From an uncultured Bacteroidota bacterium (GTDB lineage Bacteria > Bacteroidota > Bacteroidia > Flavobacteriales > Flavobacteriaceae), in the NCBI GenBank assembly GCA_903861155.1, contig CAIOTL010000248.1, forward strand, positions 1-43,005: DNA of 43,005 nucleotides, given 5' to 3'. Of this stretch, positions 9,953-19,905 are shown piece after piece (the first letter of the stretch is position 1; each line of letters begins with the position of its first letter). Made by a program: the position numbers and the translations under genes. The notes below the pieces were generated by a model, which searched no databases, had not been told where the DNA came from, and worked only from the letters and a program-made list of their open reading frames with translations.

Positions 9953-11065
9953 ATGAAAAACTTCATCACACAATTCTCCAGACTATTCGTCGGGATTTTA
10001 TTTATCATTTCGGGTTTAATAAAACTGAATGATCCTTTAGGTTTCTCTTATAAACTGGAAGAATATTTCAGTGAACCTGTTTTTAACATACCTTTTTTCG
10101 TGCAATTTTCATTAGCAATTGCCTTGTTTTTGGTAATTTTAGAAGTGTTTTTGGGAGTTATGTTGCTCATTGGTTACAAATCAAAATTCACGATTTGGAG
10201 TTTGTTGATTTTAGTTGTTCTTTTTGCATTTCTTACTTTTTACTCGGCTTATTTTGATGTGGTAAAAGACTGCGGATGCTTTGGTGATGCCTTGCATTTA
10301 ACTCCTTGGCAATCCTTTTCGAAGGATATCGTATTGTTATTTTTCATTCTGATTTTGTTTTACAATAAAAATTTGATAAAACCTTTGTTTTCGTATACTA
10401 TTCAAAATTTTCTAGCTTTTGCAATCATTTTTTTATGTGCTTTTATGGGCTATTGGGTTTTAAATCATTTGCCAATAATCGATTTTAGACCCTATAAAGT
10501 TGGCACAAATATAAAAACGGCAATGAAAATACCGGATAATGCTCCAAAAAGTGTTGTCGAAATGGTATTTATCTATAACGTAAATGGTGTAAATAAAGAA
10601 TTTAAAGAAAAAGATTTGATGTCGCTTCCTGCTGGAGCCAAGTTTGTTGATAGAAAAGACAAGGTAATTGTTCAAGGTTACCTTCCTCCTATTCACGATT
10701 TTAGTTTGGAATTAAACGGTAACAATATTACCCAACAGCTTTTATATAAAGAAAAATCAATTTGGATTGTAGCTTATGATTTAGAAAAAGCAAATACAGA
10801 CGCCTTGCAAAAATTAAACAAATTAGATAAAGATGCTACTGCAAAAGGATATTATGTTGCCCTACTAACTGGTTCGTCAAGTGATGTTATTGCTAGCTTC
10901 AAAAAGAAATACGGTTTCAATTTTGATGTCCTTTTTTGTGATGCAACACCTTTAAAAACAATCGAAAGAGCCAATCCAAGTTTTGTTCTTTTGCATTATG
11001 GAACTATAATTCAAAAGGTTCATTATAATGATATTGACAAATTGAATCTGAATCCTAAATATTAA
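9953..11065 (+). CDS. BT_3928-type DoxX-like membrane protein with C-terminal periplasmic domain
   Basis: LFVGILFIISGLIKLNDPLGFSYKLEEYF, VVKDCGCFGDALHLTPWQSF; synteny with DUF1599/TlpA/tpiA. Confidence 0.85.
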   Translation: MKNFITQFSRLFVGILFIISGLIKLNDPLGFSYKLEEYFSEPVFNIPFFVQFSLAIALFLVILEVFLGVMLLIGYKSKFTIWSLLILVVLFAFLTFYSAYFDVVKDCGCFGDALHLTPWQSFSKDIVLLFFILILFYNKNLIKPLFSYTIQNFLAFAIIFLCAFMGYWVLNHLPIIDFRPYKVGTNIKTAMKIPDNAPKSVVEMVFIYNVNGVNKEFKEKDLMSLPAGAKFVDRKDKVIVQGYLPPIHDFSLELNGNNITQQLLYKEKSIWIVAYDLEKANTDALQKLNKLDKDATAKGYYVALLTGSSSDVIASFKKKYGFNFDVLFCDATPLKTIERANPSFVLLHYGTIIQKVHYNDIDKLNLNPKY

Positions 11066-11091
11066 AATGTAACTTTACCAAAATTTTTAAA

Positions 11092-11589
11092 ATGAAAAAA
11101 ATACTTGTTTTGCTTGTTGCTATCGTCAGTTTTTCTTGCTCTCACGCACAAAAAAAATCATTTTCGAAAGAAGCTTTGTCTGAAAAATTATTAGCAATCG
11201 ATGGAAGCCAAGTTGCTTTTCAAGACATTCTTGCTAAATACAAAGGGAAAACACTTGTTATCGAAGTTTGGGCTTTGTGGTGCAGTGATTGTGTAAAGGC
11301 AATGCCAAAAATAAAAGAATTACAAGCCAATAATCCAGATGTAGCTTACGTATTTATTTCGATGGACAAAACTCCAGAAAACTGGAAAATTGGAATCGAA
11401 AAACATGAACTTAAAGGAGATCATTTTATGGCCAACGACCAAATGAAAGGCGTTTTCGGGAAAGCTATTGATTTAGATTGGATTCCAAGATACATCATCA
11501 TTGACAAAACGGGGAAAATCGTACTTTACAGAGCTATTGAAACCGATTTTGAAAAGATTAATGCCACTTTAAAAAAAGTAACCAAATAG
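11092..11589 (+). CDS. TlpA/thioredoxin-like protein
   Basis: Lipobox-like SFSC; ALWCSDCVKAMP redox CxxC; IPRYIIIDKTGKIV. Confidence 0.88.
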   Translation: MKKILVLLVAIVSFSCSHAQKKSFSKEALSEKLLAIDGSQVAFQDILAKYKGKTLVIEVWALWCSDCVKAMPKIKELQANNPDVAYVFISMDKTPENWKIGIEKHELKGDHFMANDQMKGVFGKAIDLDWIPRYIIIDKTGKIVLYRAIETDFEKINATLKKVTK

Positions 11590-11629
11590 AAATTAAAAAT
11601 AGAATTATCAAATTACAAACACAACTAAA

Positions 11630-12382
11630 ATGAGAAAAAAGATTGTAGCAGGAAACTGGAAAATGCACAAAAATGCAGAACAAACAAAAGATTTATTGAA
11701 CGAATTAATAGCACTAGTTCCAACCGAAAGTGACACACATGTAATTGTAGCACCAACTTTTGTTAACTTGGATTCTGCTGCAGCTCACTTAGAATTTACC
11801 AATATTAATGTGGCTGCACAAAATATGCACCAAGCAGAAAGTGGAGCATATACTGGCGAAATTTCGGCAGATATGCTAAAAAGCATTGGTGTAAACACTG
11901 TAATTCTTGGTCACTCAGAACGCAGAGCTATTTTTCACGAAACTGATGCTTTGATTGCCAATAAAGTAGATACTGCTTTGAAACATGACATGACAGTTAT
12001 TTTTTGTTTTGGAGAAGAATTGAAAGATCGTCAATCTAAAAATCATTTTAATATTGTTGAAAACCAATTAAGAGATGGCTTATTTCATATCGAAGCTAAG
12101 AACTGGGAAAATATTGTTTTGGCCTATGAGCCAGTTTGGGCAATTGGAACAGGAGAAACTGCTAGTCCAGAACAAGCTCAGGAAATGCATGAATTCATAA
12201 GAGAAACAGTTCGCAAAGCCTTTGGAAGCGACGTTGCCGAAGATGTTTCTATCCTTTACGGTGGAAGCGTAAAACCAGACAATGCCAAAGAAATTTTCTC
12301 AAAACCAGATGTTGACGGCGGTCTTATTGGTGGAGCAGCTTTAAAAGCAGAAGATTTTGTGGCAATTATCAAAGCTATTTAA
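11630..12382 (+). CDS. tpiA: Triosephosphate isomerase
   Basis: VAGNWKMHKN, ILGHSERR, AYEPVWAIGTG, LYGGSVKPDN. Confidence 0.97.
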   Translation: MRKKIVAGNWKMHKNAEQTKDLLNELIALVPTESDTHVIVAPTFVNLDSAAAHLEFTNINVAAQNMHQAESGAYTGEISADMLKSIGVNTVILGHSERRAIFHETDALIANKVDTALKHDMTVIFCFGEELKDRQSKNHFNIVENQLRDGLFHIEAKNWENIVLAYEPVWAIGTGETASPEQAQEMHEFIRETVRKAFGSDVAEDVSILYGGSVKPDNAKEIFSKPDVDGGLIGGAALKAEDFVAIIKAI

Positions 12383-12404
12383 GCAAAATTAAATATTTAT
12401 ATTC

Positions 12405-12440
12405 AATCCCCAATTATGAAAATAGTTGGGGATTTTTTTA
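12405..12440 (+). terminator. Terminator after tpiA
   Basis: aatccccaa/ttggggatt stem plus T7. Confidence 0.88.
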
Positions 12441-12470
12441 TACCAAATTCTAATTTAGAATTACGTAAAT

Positions 12471-13679
12471 TTGAGTAAACCCAATTATCTAAAAAGAGTT
12501 ATACCAAATATAGCAATGCTAGTACAAAAAAATACGAATTCTAACCCCAAAACTATAACGCTTGTTCATAGCGGTGAAGATTATTTTTCTCGTTTGGAAC
12601 AAATCATCTTGAAATCTAAATCTGAGATTCATATCCAAACTTATATTTTTGAAAATGATGTCATTGGAAAAAAAATAATTGAAGCCTTAAAAAAAGCTGC
12701 TGCCCGAAATGTCAAAATCTATATTCTTATTGATGGTTTTGGTTCGTTTTCATTTCCTAGAAAACTAATGAACGAACTCGAACATAACGGAATAAATATT
12801 CGATTCTTCTCTCCTATATTTTCGGCAAATAGTATTTATCTTGGAAGAAGATTGCATCACAAAATAGTCGTTGTTGACTCAGAAATCGCATTAATTGGCG
12901 GAATCAATATTGCCGATAAATATCGAGGAACAGCAATAGCTGCACCTTGGCTTGATTATGCTGTTCAATTAAATGATGAGAAGATTGGAACATCGCTTTC
13001 TAAAATTTGTTTGGCAATTTATTATAGAAAGCAACGCATCAGCAGGAAAAAAATCATATCTGTTTTTCAAGGTTTTGAAGAAGTAACCGTGAACATCCTA
13101 CAAAATGATTGGCTGAAAAGAAAAATTGAAATAAGAAATGCTTATATAAAATCATTCCTCAATGCAAAGGAAGAAATAGTAATCGTTGGAAGCTATTTTC
13201 TTCCCGGCAGAAGATTGATTACAGCATTGAAAAAAGCATCTAAAAATGATGTAAAAATCAAATTAATTCTTTCGGGTATTTCAGATTTGCCAATGGCAAG
13301 ACGAGCTAGTTGCTATTTATACTCCAAACTTTTGCGTTATACTATCGAATTGTACGAATGGGAAAATTCTGTTTTGCACGGAAAAGCTGCTGTGGTCGAC
13401 AATAAATGGACAACTATTGGTTCATTCAATCTAAATAATTTGAGTTCGTTTGCCAGCATCGAAATGAACGTAGAAATTAATTTTGTCGAATTTTCAAAAG
13501 AATATCGCTTAGAGCTTAACTCTATAATGGAGCAATGCAAAAGAATAACCGTCGAATCGCACCAATTAACGGATGATTTAAGGTCAAAACTTATTAATTG
13601 GGTTTCATACCGAATTACAAGATTAATAGAAATTATCATTACTTATTTGCCACACAAACGATTTAGAAAGTTTTATTGA
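12471..13679 (+). CDS. Phospholipase D-like / cardiolipin synthase family protein
   Basis: Two HKD motifs: HHKIVVVDSEIALIGGINIADKY and LHGKAAVVDNKWTTIGSFNLNNLS; no N-terminal TM; TTG start. Confidence 0.88.
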   Translation: MSKPNYLKRVIPNIAMLVQKNTNSNPKTITLVHSGEDYFSRLEQIILKSKSEIHIQTYIFENDVIGKKIIEALKKAAARNVKIYILIDGFGSFSFPRKLMNELEHNGINIRFFSPIFSANSIYLGRRLHHKIVVVDSEIALIGGINIADKYRGTAIAAPWLDYAVQLNDEKIGTSLSKICLAIYYRKQRISRKKIISVFQGFEEVTVNILQNDWLKRKIEIRNAYIKSFLNAKEEIVIVGSYFLPGRRLITALKKASKNDVKIKLILSGISDLPMARRASCYLYSKLLRYTIELYEWENSVLHGKAAVVDNKWTTIGSFNLNNLSSFASIEMNVEINFVEFSKEYRLELNSIMEQCKRITVESHQLTDDLRSKLINWVSYRITRLIEIIITYLPHKRFRKFY

Positions 13680-13837
13680 TAACTAAACACTATTGATTAT
13701 TCCTGTTATTTTGATTAAAAAATCACTATATTTATAGTAGAATTAAGTTATCAATTTCAGTCACTTAAACTCTAAATCTGAAATTACTATTTTTTTAATT
13801 CTAAGTTTTTTTTAAACGATTATTAAAATTATTCCAA

Positions 13838-14749
13838 ATGGCATTTATAGACTATTACAAAGTATTGGGAATCGATAAAAGTGCTACAGAAGCCGAGATA
13901 AAAAAAGTGTACCGAAAACTAGCGAGAACTCATCATCCTGACCTCAATCCAAATAATAAGGAAGCCGAAAGAAAATTTAAGGAAGTCAATGAAGCCAACG
14001 AGGTTTTGAGTAATCCAGAAAATCGAAAAAAATACGATCAATATGGTGAAAATTGGAAACATTCCGAAGAATTTGAGAAGTCAAGACAGCAACAGCAATC
14101 TCGAAGAGGCGGTCAACAAGGAGATTTTGGTGGATTTGCTGGTTTTTCTGGCGGCGGCGATTATTCAGATTTTTTTGAATCTATGTTTGGAGGTCGTTCG
14201 GCAAGAGGAAGAACCAGCAATAGGCAATCAAAAGGCGAAGATTTTAATGCTGAGTTACATCTCAACTTGAAGGACGTATACACCACCAATAAACGCGAAT
14301 TGACCATTAACGGGAAAAACATTCGACTCACCATTCCAGCTGGTGTCGAAAATGGCCAAAAAATAAAAATCAGTGGACTTGGTGGAGAAGCCATAAATAG
14401 CGGTGCAAAAGGAGATTTATACATCACCTTTACCATCGAAAACAACACCAAATTTAAAATGGACAAACACAATCTTTATTCAACAGTAGATTTAGATATG
14501 TACACCGCCATATTGGGAGGAGAAATTACTGTAGACACTTTTGATGGCAAAGTAAAACTAAAAGTCATGCCGGGAACACAAAACGGAACGAAAGTAAAAT
14601 TGAAAGGAAAAGGTTTTCCCGTTTACAAAAAAGAGGGGCATTTTGGTGATTTATATATCACTTATCAAATAATAATTCCCACAAATCTTACCGAAAAAGA
14701 AAAAAAATTATTTGTGGAATTGGCCAAGTTGAGAAACGAAAAAAAATAA
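13838..14749 (+). CDS. DnaJ-family (CbpA-like) co-chaperone
   Basis: J domain with HPD ([10 protein letters not shown]), Gly/Phe linker, DnaJ C-terminal domain, no zinc finger. Confidence 0.92.
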   Translation: MAFIDYYKVLGIDKSATEAEIKKVYRKLARTHHPDLNPNNKEAERKFKEVNEANEVLSNPENRKKYDQYGENWKHSEEFEKSRQQQQSRRGGQQGDFGGFAGFSGGGDYSDFFESMFGGRSARGRTSNRQSKGEDFNAELHLNLKDVYTTNKRELTINGKNIRLTIPAGVENGQKIKISGLGGEAINSGAKGDLYITFTIENNTKFKMDKHNLYSTVDLDMYTAILGGEITVDTFDGKVKLKVMPGTQNGTKVKLKGKGFPVYKKEGHFGDLYITYQIIIPTNLTEKEKKLFVELAKLRNEKK

Positions 14750-14753
14750 ACCA

Positions 14754-14774
14754 CTATGGACAAGAAGTCCATAG
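14754..14774. repeat. 8-bp perfect intergenic hairpin
   Basis: ctatggac aagaa gtccatag. Confidence 0.7.
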
Positions 14775-15139
14775 GTTTGGTTGGCAGACTTAAAGTCTAC
14801 AAGATTGCAATATTTATATTTTACCACAAATTTTCACGAATTAATTTGTAAAAATTTCTGGAATTCGTGGTAAATTTTTTAGAATCTAAAAGAAACATTG
14901 CACTAAAAGTGCATAGTTTTAAACTGAATTTGAGAAAATTAAAATTATCAAAACTAACAATTAATCTAGCAGTAAAGCACTTTACAAACACCTTCTTTTG
15001 TCGCAAAAAAATAGCACTTCGTATTTCATCAGCGAAAACAACGAAAAAAACACGAAAAATAAACACTTAATCTCTGAAAATCAGCAGATTATTCGTATAT
15101 TTGAATACCCATTTCTTTAAAAATTTATCCTTATCTATT

Positions 15140-15922
15140 ATGGATGCTATTTTTAAAATAATCGAAGTTTTCAAGGCATTCATGGTTGAAATTGGAGAGG
15201 TCTCCTACTTTGCCGGTCGTTTTTTTAAGGAGACTTTCAAGCGGCCATTCGAATTCAGAGAATTTCTCAGGCAATGCTTTTATATAGGAAACAGATCCTT
15301 ATTACTAGTTTCCATTACGGGATTCATAATAGGATTAGTTTTTACTTTGCAATCACGCCCCACATTATTAGAGTTTGGTGCCGTTTCCTGGATGCCAAGG
15401 ATGGTTAGCATTGCTATTATCAGGGAAATTGGCCCCATAATTACTGCCCTTATTTGTGCAGGACGAATAGGTTCAGGTATTGGTGCCGAGCTTGGTTCAA
15501 TGCGAGTAACCGAGCAAATCGATGCTATGGAAGTTTCAGGAACGAATCCTTTAAAATATCTAGTAGTCACACGGATTTTGGCTACAACTTTAATGATTCC
15601 AATTTTAGTGATTTTTGGTGATGCTATAGCAATAATTGGATCAGCTATGGTTGAAAACGTAAAAGGAAGCGTCTCTTTTTTATTGTATTTCAATCAGGTT
15701 TTTGATGCTTTGGAATTTGGCGATTTAATTCCGGCGACAATAAAGACGTTCTTTTTTGGCTTTGCCATAGGATTGGTAGGCTGTTATAAAGGTTATAATT
15801 GCAGCAAAGGAACTGCTGGTGTTGGTCTCGCAGCAAATTCTGCGGTAGTTTTTACATCAATGCTTTTATTTATTATAGATTTTGTTGCAGTTTTTGTCAC
15901 TGATATTTTTTATGAATTATGA
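15140..15922 (+). CDS. MlaE-family ABC transporter permease
   Basis: [46 protein letters not shown]-type MlaE signature; ATG at 15140 preferred. Confidence 0.93.
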   Translation: [260 protein letters not shown]

Positions 15923-15925
15923 TTT

Positions 15926-16678
15926 ATGGAAACCTCCAAAAAAAATCTGGAACCTGTTATAGAAATCAAGGACTTAAAAAAAAGTTATGGAAATAATCAT
16001 GTTTTGAACGGCTTTAATATGAATCTTGTCGATGGAGAAAACTTGGTTATCATGGGAAAATCAGGTTCCGGAAAATCAGTGATGATAAAATGTTTGATTG
16101 GTCTTGAAGAACCTGATAGTGGAACTATTATAGTAATGGGGAAAGATATTAGCGAACTCGAACACGATGAATTAGACGAATTAAGAACCGAAGTTGGTTT
16201 CCTTTTCCAAGGAAGTGCTCTTTATGATTCGATGACGGTTCGTGAAAACCTAGAATTTCCTTTGAGACGGCATACCAAAAAGTTTGGAAAAATAAAAGAC
16301 ACCACGCCATTGGTTAAGGAAGCTTTAGAAAACGTTGGTTTAGCACACACGATGTATTTGATGCCGGAAGAACTTTCGGGTGGAATGAAGCGAAGAATTG
16401 CACTTGCAAGAACCTTGATTCTTCAGCCAAGGATAATTCTTTATGACGAACCTACTACAGGATTAGACCCAATAACAGCTAAAGAAATTTTGTTATTAAT
16501 GGCCTCTATCCAAAAAAAATACAATACCTCATCCATAATCATCACGCATGACGTGGATTGTGCAAGATCGATTTCGAACAGGATGATTTTAATAGTTGAT
16601 GGCAAAAATTATGTCGAAGGTTCTTTTGAAGAATTATCGACATCGACAGACCCCAAAGTTCAAGCATTCTTTAAATAA
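15926..16678 (+). CDS. MlaF-family ABC transporter ATPase
   Basis: Walker A GKSGSGKS, LSGGMKRR, LYDEPTTGLDP. Confidence 0.94.
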   Translation: METSKKNLEPVIEIKDLKKSYGNNHVLNGFNMNLVDGENLVIMGKSGSGKSVMIKCLIGLEEPDSGTIIVMGKDISELEHDELDELRTEVGFLFQGSALYDSMTVRENLEFPLRRHTKKFGKIKDTTPLVKEALENVGLAHTMYLMPEELSGGMKRRIALARTLILQPRIILYDEPTTGLDPITAKEILLLMASIQKKYNTSSIIITHDVDCARSISNRMILIVDGKNYVEGSFEELSTSTDPKVQAFFK

Positions 16679-16685
16679 TATAAAA

Positions 16686-17672
16686 ATGGAAAAGACAACC
16701 TCACAAAAAATTCGCCTTGGTTTTTTTGTAATCATCGGATTATTGCTATTTATATTTGCCGTCTATTTCGTTGGCAATAAGCAAAAAATGTTTGGAAAAA
16801 CAAATCATTTGGAATCCGTTTTTAATAACGTAAACGGCTTGCAGTTAGGCAATAACGTTCGATATTCAGGAATAAATGTGGGGACAGTTCTAGGTATTGA
16901 AATGATTAACGACACTACCATTAAGGTTGATATGATTATTGACAAGAACATTTTCCCGTTCATCAAAAAAGATGCCATTGCCATAATCAGTTCCGATGGA
17001 TTAGTAGGCAACATGATTATCAATATTCTCCCTGGCAAAGGTACACTTCCATCTGTTGAACCAGGTGACCAAATTCGTTCTCAAAATAAAGTTCGGACCG
17101 AAGATATTTTAAATACACTTAGTGTGACCAACGTAAATGTCTCTAAACTTAGTTTTGATTTGCTCAAAATCACCAAGGAAATCAATGAAGGAAAAGGAAC
17201 CTTGGGAATGTTGCTCAACGATAGTATAATGTCAAAAGATTTGAAAGAAACCTTCATTTACTTGAGAAAAACTGGAAAAGGAACTTCGGAATCAGTGGGA
17301 GAATTGAAGAATATTATTCATTCTTTAGATAAAAAAGACAATGTTATTGGTGTCATAAAAGATACGGCGGTAGCCAATAAAATAAAAAATATAATAAGCA
17401 ATCTAGACAAATCGTCTACAGAAATAAACAAAGTAGTTACGAATCTCAACGCCACAATCCTGAATGTAAAAGACGGAAAAGGTGCCATAAACTACCTTTC
17501 GAATAACCCTAAATTAGTCAACAAAATAGATTCGACCATGACAAATATTAATCAAGCCAGTTCCCGTTTGAATGAAAATCTAGAAGCATTGAAACATAAT
17601 TTCTTGTTTCGTGGTTATTTTAGAAAACAAGAGAAAGCAAAGGCAAAATCTGCCAATACAGAAGAAAATTAA
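16686..17672 (+). CDS. MlaD/MCE-domain substrate-binding protein
   Basis: Single N-terminal TM, VNGLQLGNNVRYSGINVGTV MCE motif; ATG at 16686. Confidence 0.92.
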   Translation: MEKTTSQKIRLGFFVIIGLLLFIFAVYFVGNKQKMFGKTNHLESVFNNVNGLQLGNNVRYSGINVGTVLGIEMINDTTIKVDMIIDKNIFPFIKKDAIAIISSDGLVGNMIINILPGKGTLPSVEPGDQIRSQNKVRTEDILNTLSVTNVNVSKLSFDLLKITKEINEGKGTLGMLLNDSIMSKDLKETFIYLRKTGKGTSESVGELKNIIHSLDKKDNVIGVIKDTAVANKIKNIISNLDKSSTEINKVVTNLNATILNVKDGKGAINYLSNNPKLVNKIDSTMTNINQASSRLNENLEALKHNFLFRGYFRKQEKAKAKSANTEEN

Positions 17673-17715
17673 AAGTAGACTGTATAAAATGTTTAAAACT
17701 ATTAAAACTTAAATT

Positions 17716-18777
17716 ATGATTAAAGTAGAAAAATACGGCATTATTCTCACTCCTTCAAAAAAAGAGTTTGAGAACAATGGTGTGTCAAATCCGGGGATTT
17801 ATCAGGAAGGAAACACAATACACATTTTATATAGAGCGGACCAAAAAGGAAACTATTCCACGATTGGATACGCAAAAAGCGATGGACCAAATAAAGTTGT
17901 GGGGAGAAATACTGAACCGTTAATAACTCCTGAATTAGCCTTCGAGAAAAAAGGTATTAAGGATGCCCGAATTGTTAAAATTGACGATATTTTCTATATA
18001 ACCTACACAGCTTATGATGGAGTCAACTCAATGGGAGCACTTGCCACTTCAAAGGATTTAATCCATTTTAAAAAACAAGGAACAATAACTCCTCCAATAA
18101 ATTATGGAGAATATGAAAAATTAATCCGTAAATGTGGGAATAAACTAAACCCAAAATACCATGATAATTACATGTTTTTTAAAGAATTAGGATTAGCAGA
18201 AGAACAGTTCAGAGGAATCTCAGATAAAGATATAGTGTTTTTCCCAAAAAAAATAAGAGGGAAATTTGTAATGTTACATAGTCTTTGGCCAGGAATCCAG
18301 ATTGTGTATTTTGATCATTGGAAAGATCTGACAAAATCATTTTGGAAAAATTATCTAGGAAATCTTTCAGAACACATAGTTCTAAATCCAAAAGGTGTTT
18401 TTGAAGTAAATTATATCGGAGTTGGCTGTCCGCCTATCGAAACAAAAGAGGGTTGGCTATTGATTTATTATGGAGTACAAGAAACGGCTTTGGGGAATTT
18501 GTTCCATGTTAAGGCCGCGTTACTTCAACTAGATAAACCTGAAATCGAAATAGCAAGACTTACTTATCCCCTATTTTCTCCCACCAAAAAATGGGAAATA
18601 GAAGGAGAAGTTGATAATGTGGTGTTCCCAACAGGTCACGCCTTGTTCGGAAATGATCTCTACATTTATTATGGAGCGGCAAATAAGCAAATTGCAGTTG
18701 CAAAAATGGATATAAACGAATTGCTTATGGAACTAAAAAAAGAAAAAGTTAGTGACGAATCAAAAAAAAACATTTAA
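17716..18777 (+). CDS. GH130-family protein, paralog 1 (divergent)
   Basis: NPGIYQEGNTIHILYRA, KDARIVKI, FPKKIRGKFVMLHS, PPIETKEGWLLIYYGV; no signal peptide. Confidence 0.85.
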   Translation: MIKVEKYGIILTPSKKEFENNGVSNPGIYQEGNTIHILYRADQKGNYSTIGYAKSDGPNKVVGRNTEPLITPELAFEKKGIKDARIVKIDDIFYITYTAYDGVNSMGALATSKDLIHFKKQGTITPPINYGEYEKLIRKCGNKLNPKYHDNYMFFKELGLAEEQFRGISDKDIVFFPKKIRGKFVMLHSLWPGIQIVYFDHWKDLTKSFWKNYLGNLSEHIVLNPKGVFEVNYIGVGCPPIETKEGWLLIYYGVQETALGNLFHVKAALLQLDKPEIEIARLTYPLFSPTKKWEIEGEVDNVVFPTGHALFGNDLYIYYGAANKQIAVAKMDINELLMELKKEKVSDESKKNI

Positions 18778-18804
18778 AAATATTGAATTATTAACAATCG
18801 AGTT

Positions 18805-19848
18805 ATGATAGCAGTAGAAAAACTTGGAATAATACTGAGTCCCACCAACAATGAATTTGAAAACAATGGGGTACTAAATCCTGGGGTTTATCAGGATGGC
18901 AACACTTTGCATTTTTTATATCGAGCTATTCAAAAAGGAAATCTCTCCACCATTGGTTATGCAAAAACCACGGATCCGCTGAAAATAGTCGAAAAATTAA
19001 ACCAGCCATTAATTTCCATAGAATTTGATTATGAAAAAGAGGGAATGGAAGATCCCAAAATCGTGAAAATCGACGATACTTTCTATATGACCTACATTGC
19101 TTATGATGGAATGAACAAAATGGGAGCACTCGCGACTTCGAAAGATTTAATCACTTTCGAAAAACAAGGAATAATTACGCCTCGAATAACTTATCACGAA
19201 TATGATTGCTTAATCAATTCTTGCTATAATGATCTGAATCCAAAATACTATCTATTTTACCAACTCTTCAAAGAAATAGGATTGGGAAATGACTCGTTAC
19301 GATTTCTTAGAATCAGGGCTTTGGCACTATTCCCAAGAAAAATAAAAGGGAAATTTGCTTTATTACTTAGTATTTATCCCGGAATCCAGATTGTGTATTT
19401 TGATGATTTCAAGGATTTAAACCTGACATTTTGGGAAGAATATTTCGAAAACCTGATAGATCAAATTGTTCTTGGTCCCAAAGGTATTTATGAAGTAAAT
19501 TATGTTGGTGTGGGCTGTGTTCCTATCGAAACTAAGGAAGGCTGGTTGTTAATTTATTATGGAGCACAAGAAACACCAACTGGAATTTGGCATCATATCA
19601 AGGCTGCTTTATTAGACATTGACAACCCTAAAAGGGTACTTTCAAGATTAAAAATGCCTTTGTTTTCGCCACAAAAGTTGTTGCAGCAAAAAGGACAGAT
19701 TTGTGATATGGTGTTCCCAACAGGTCACAGCATAATCGACAATGATATTTATATCTATTATGGCGTGGCCAACAAATTCATAGCCGTGACAAGTGTAAAA
19801 TTGAATGGATTGCTTCTGGAATTAAGACAAGCACGAAAAGAGACATAG
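18805..19848 (+). CDS. GH130-family protein, paralog 2 (most divergent)
   Basis: NPGVYQDGNTLHFLYRA, EDPKIVKI, FPRKIKGKFALLLS, VPIETKEGWLLIYYGA. Confidence 0.83.
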   Translation: MIAVEKLGIILSPTNNEFENNGVLNPGVYQDGNTLHFLYRAIQKGNLSTIGYAKTTDPLKIVEKLNQPLISIEFDYEKEGMEDPKIVKIDDTFYMTYIAYDGMNKMGALATSKDLITFEKQGIITPRITYHEYDCLINSCYNDLNPKYYLFYQLFKEIGLGNDSLRFLRIRALALFPRKIKGKFALLLSIYPGIQIVYFDDFKDLNLTFWEEYFENLIDQIVLGPKGIYEVNYVGVGCVPIETKEGWLLIYYGAQETPTGIWHHIKAALLDIDNPKRVLSRLKMPLFSPQKLLQQKGQICDMVFPTGHSIIDNDIYIYYGVANKFIAVTSVKLNGLLLELRQARKET

Positions 19849-19905
19849 GAGAATAAAAAAGATAATGATGATTTAAAAAAACATTGAATTTTTAAAACAA
19901 AAACG

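Noticed and set aside
14821-15070. Overlapping small ORFs on both strands between the DnaJ and Mla genes
   Set aside because: Low-complexity, no start context or homology-like motifs; better explained by repeat-rich non-coding DNA
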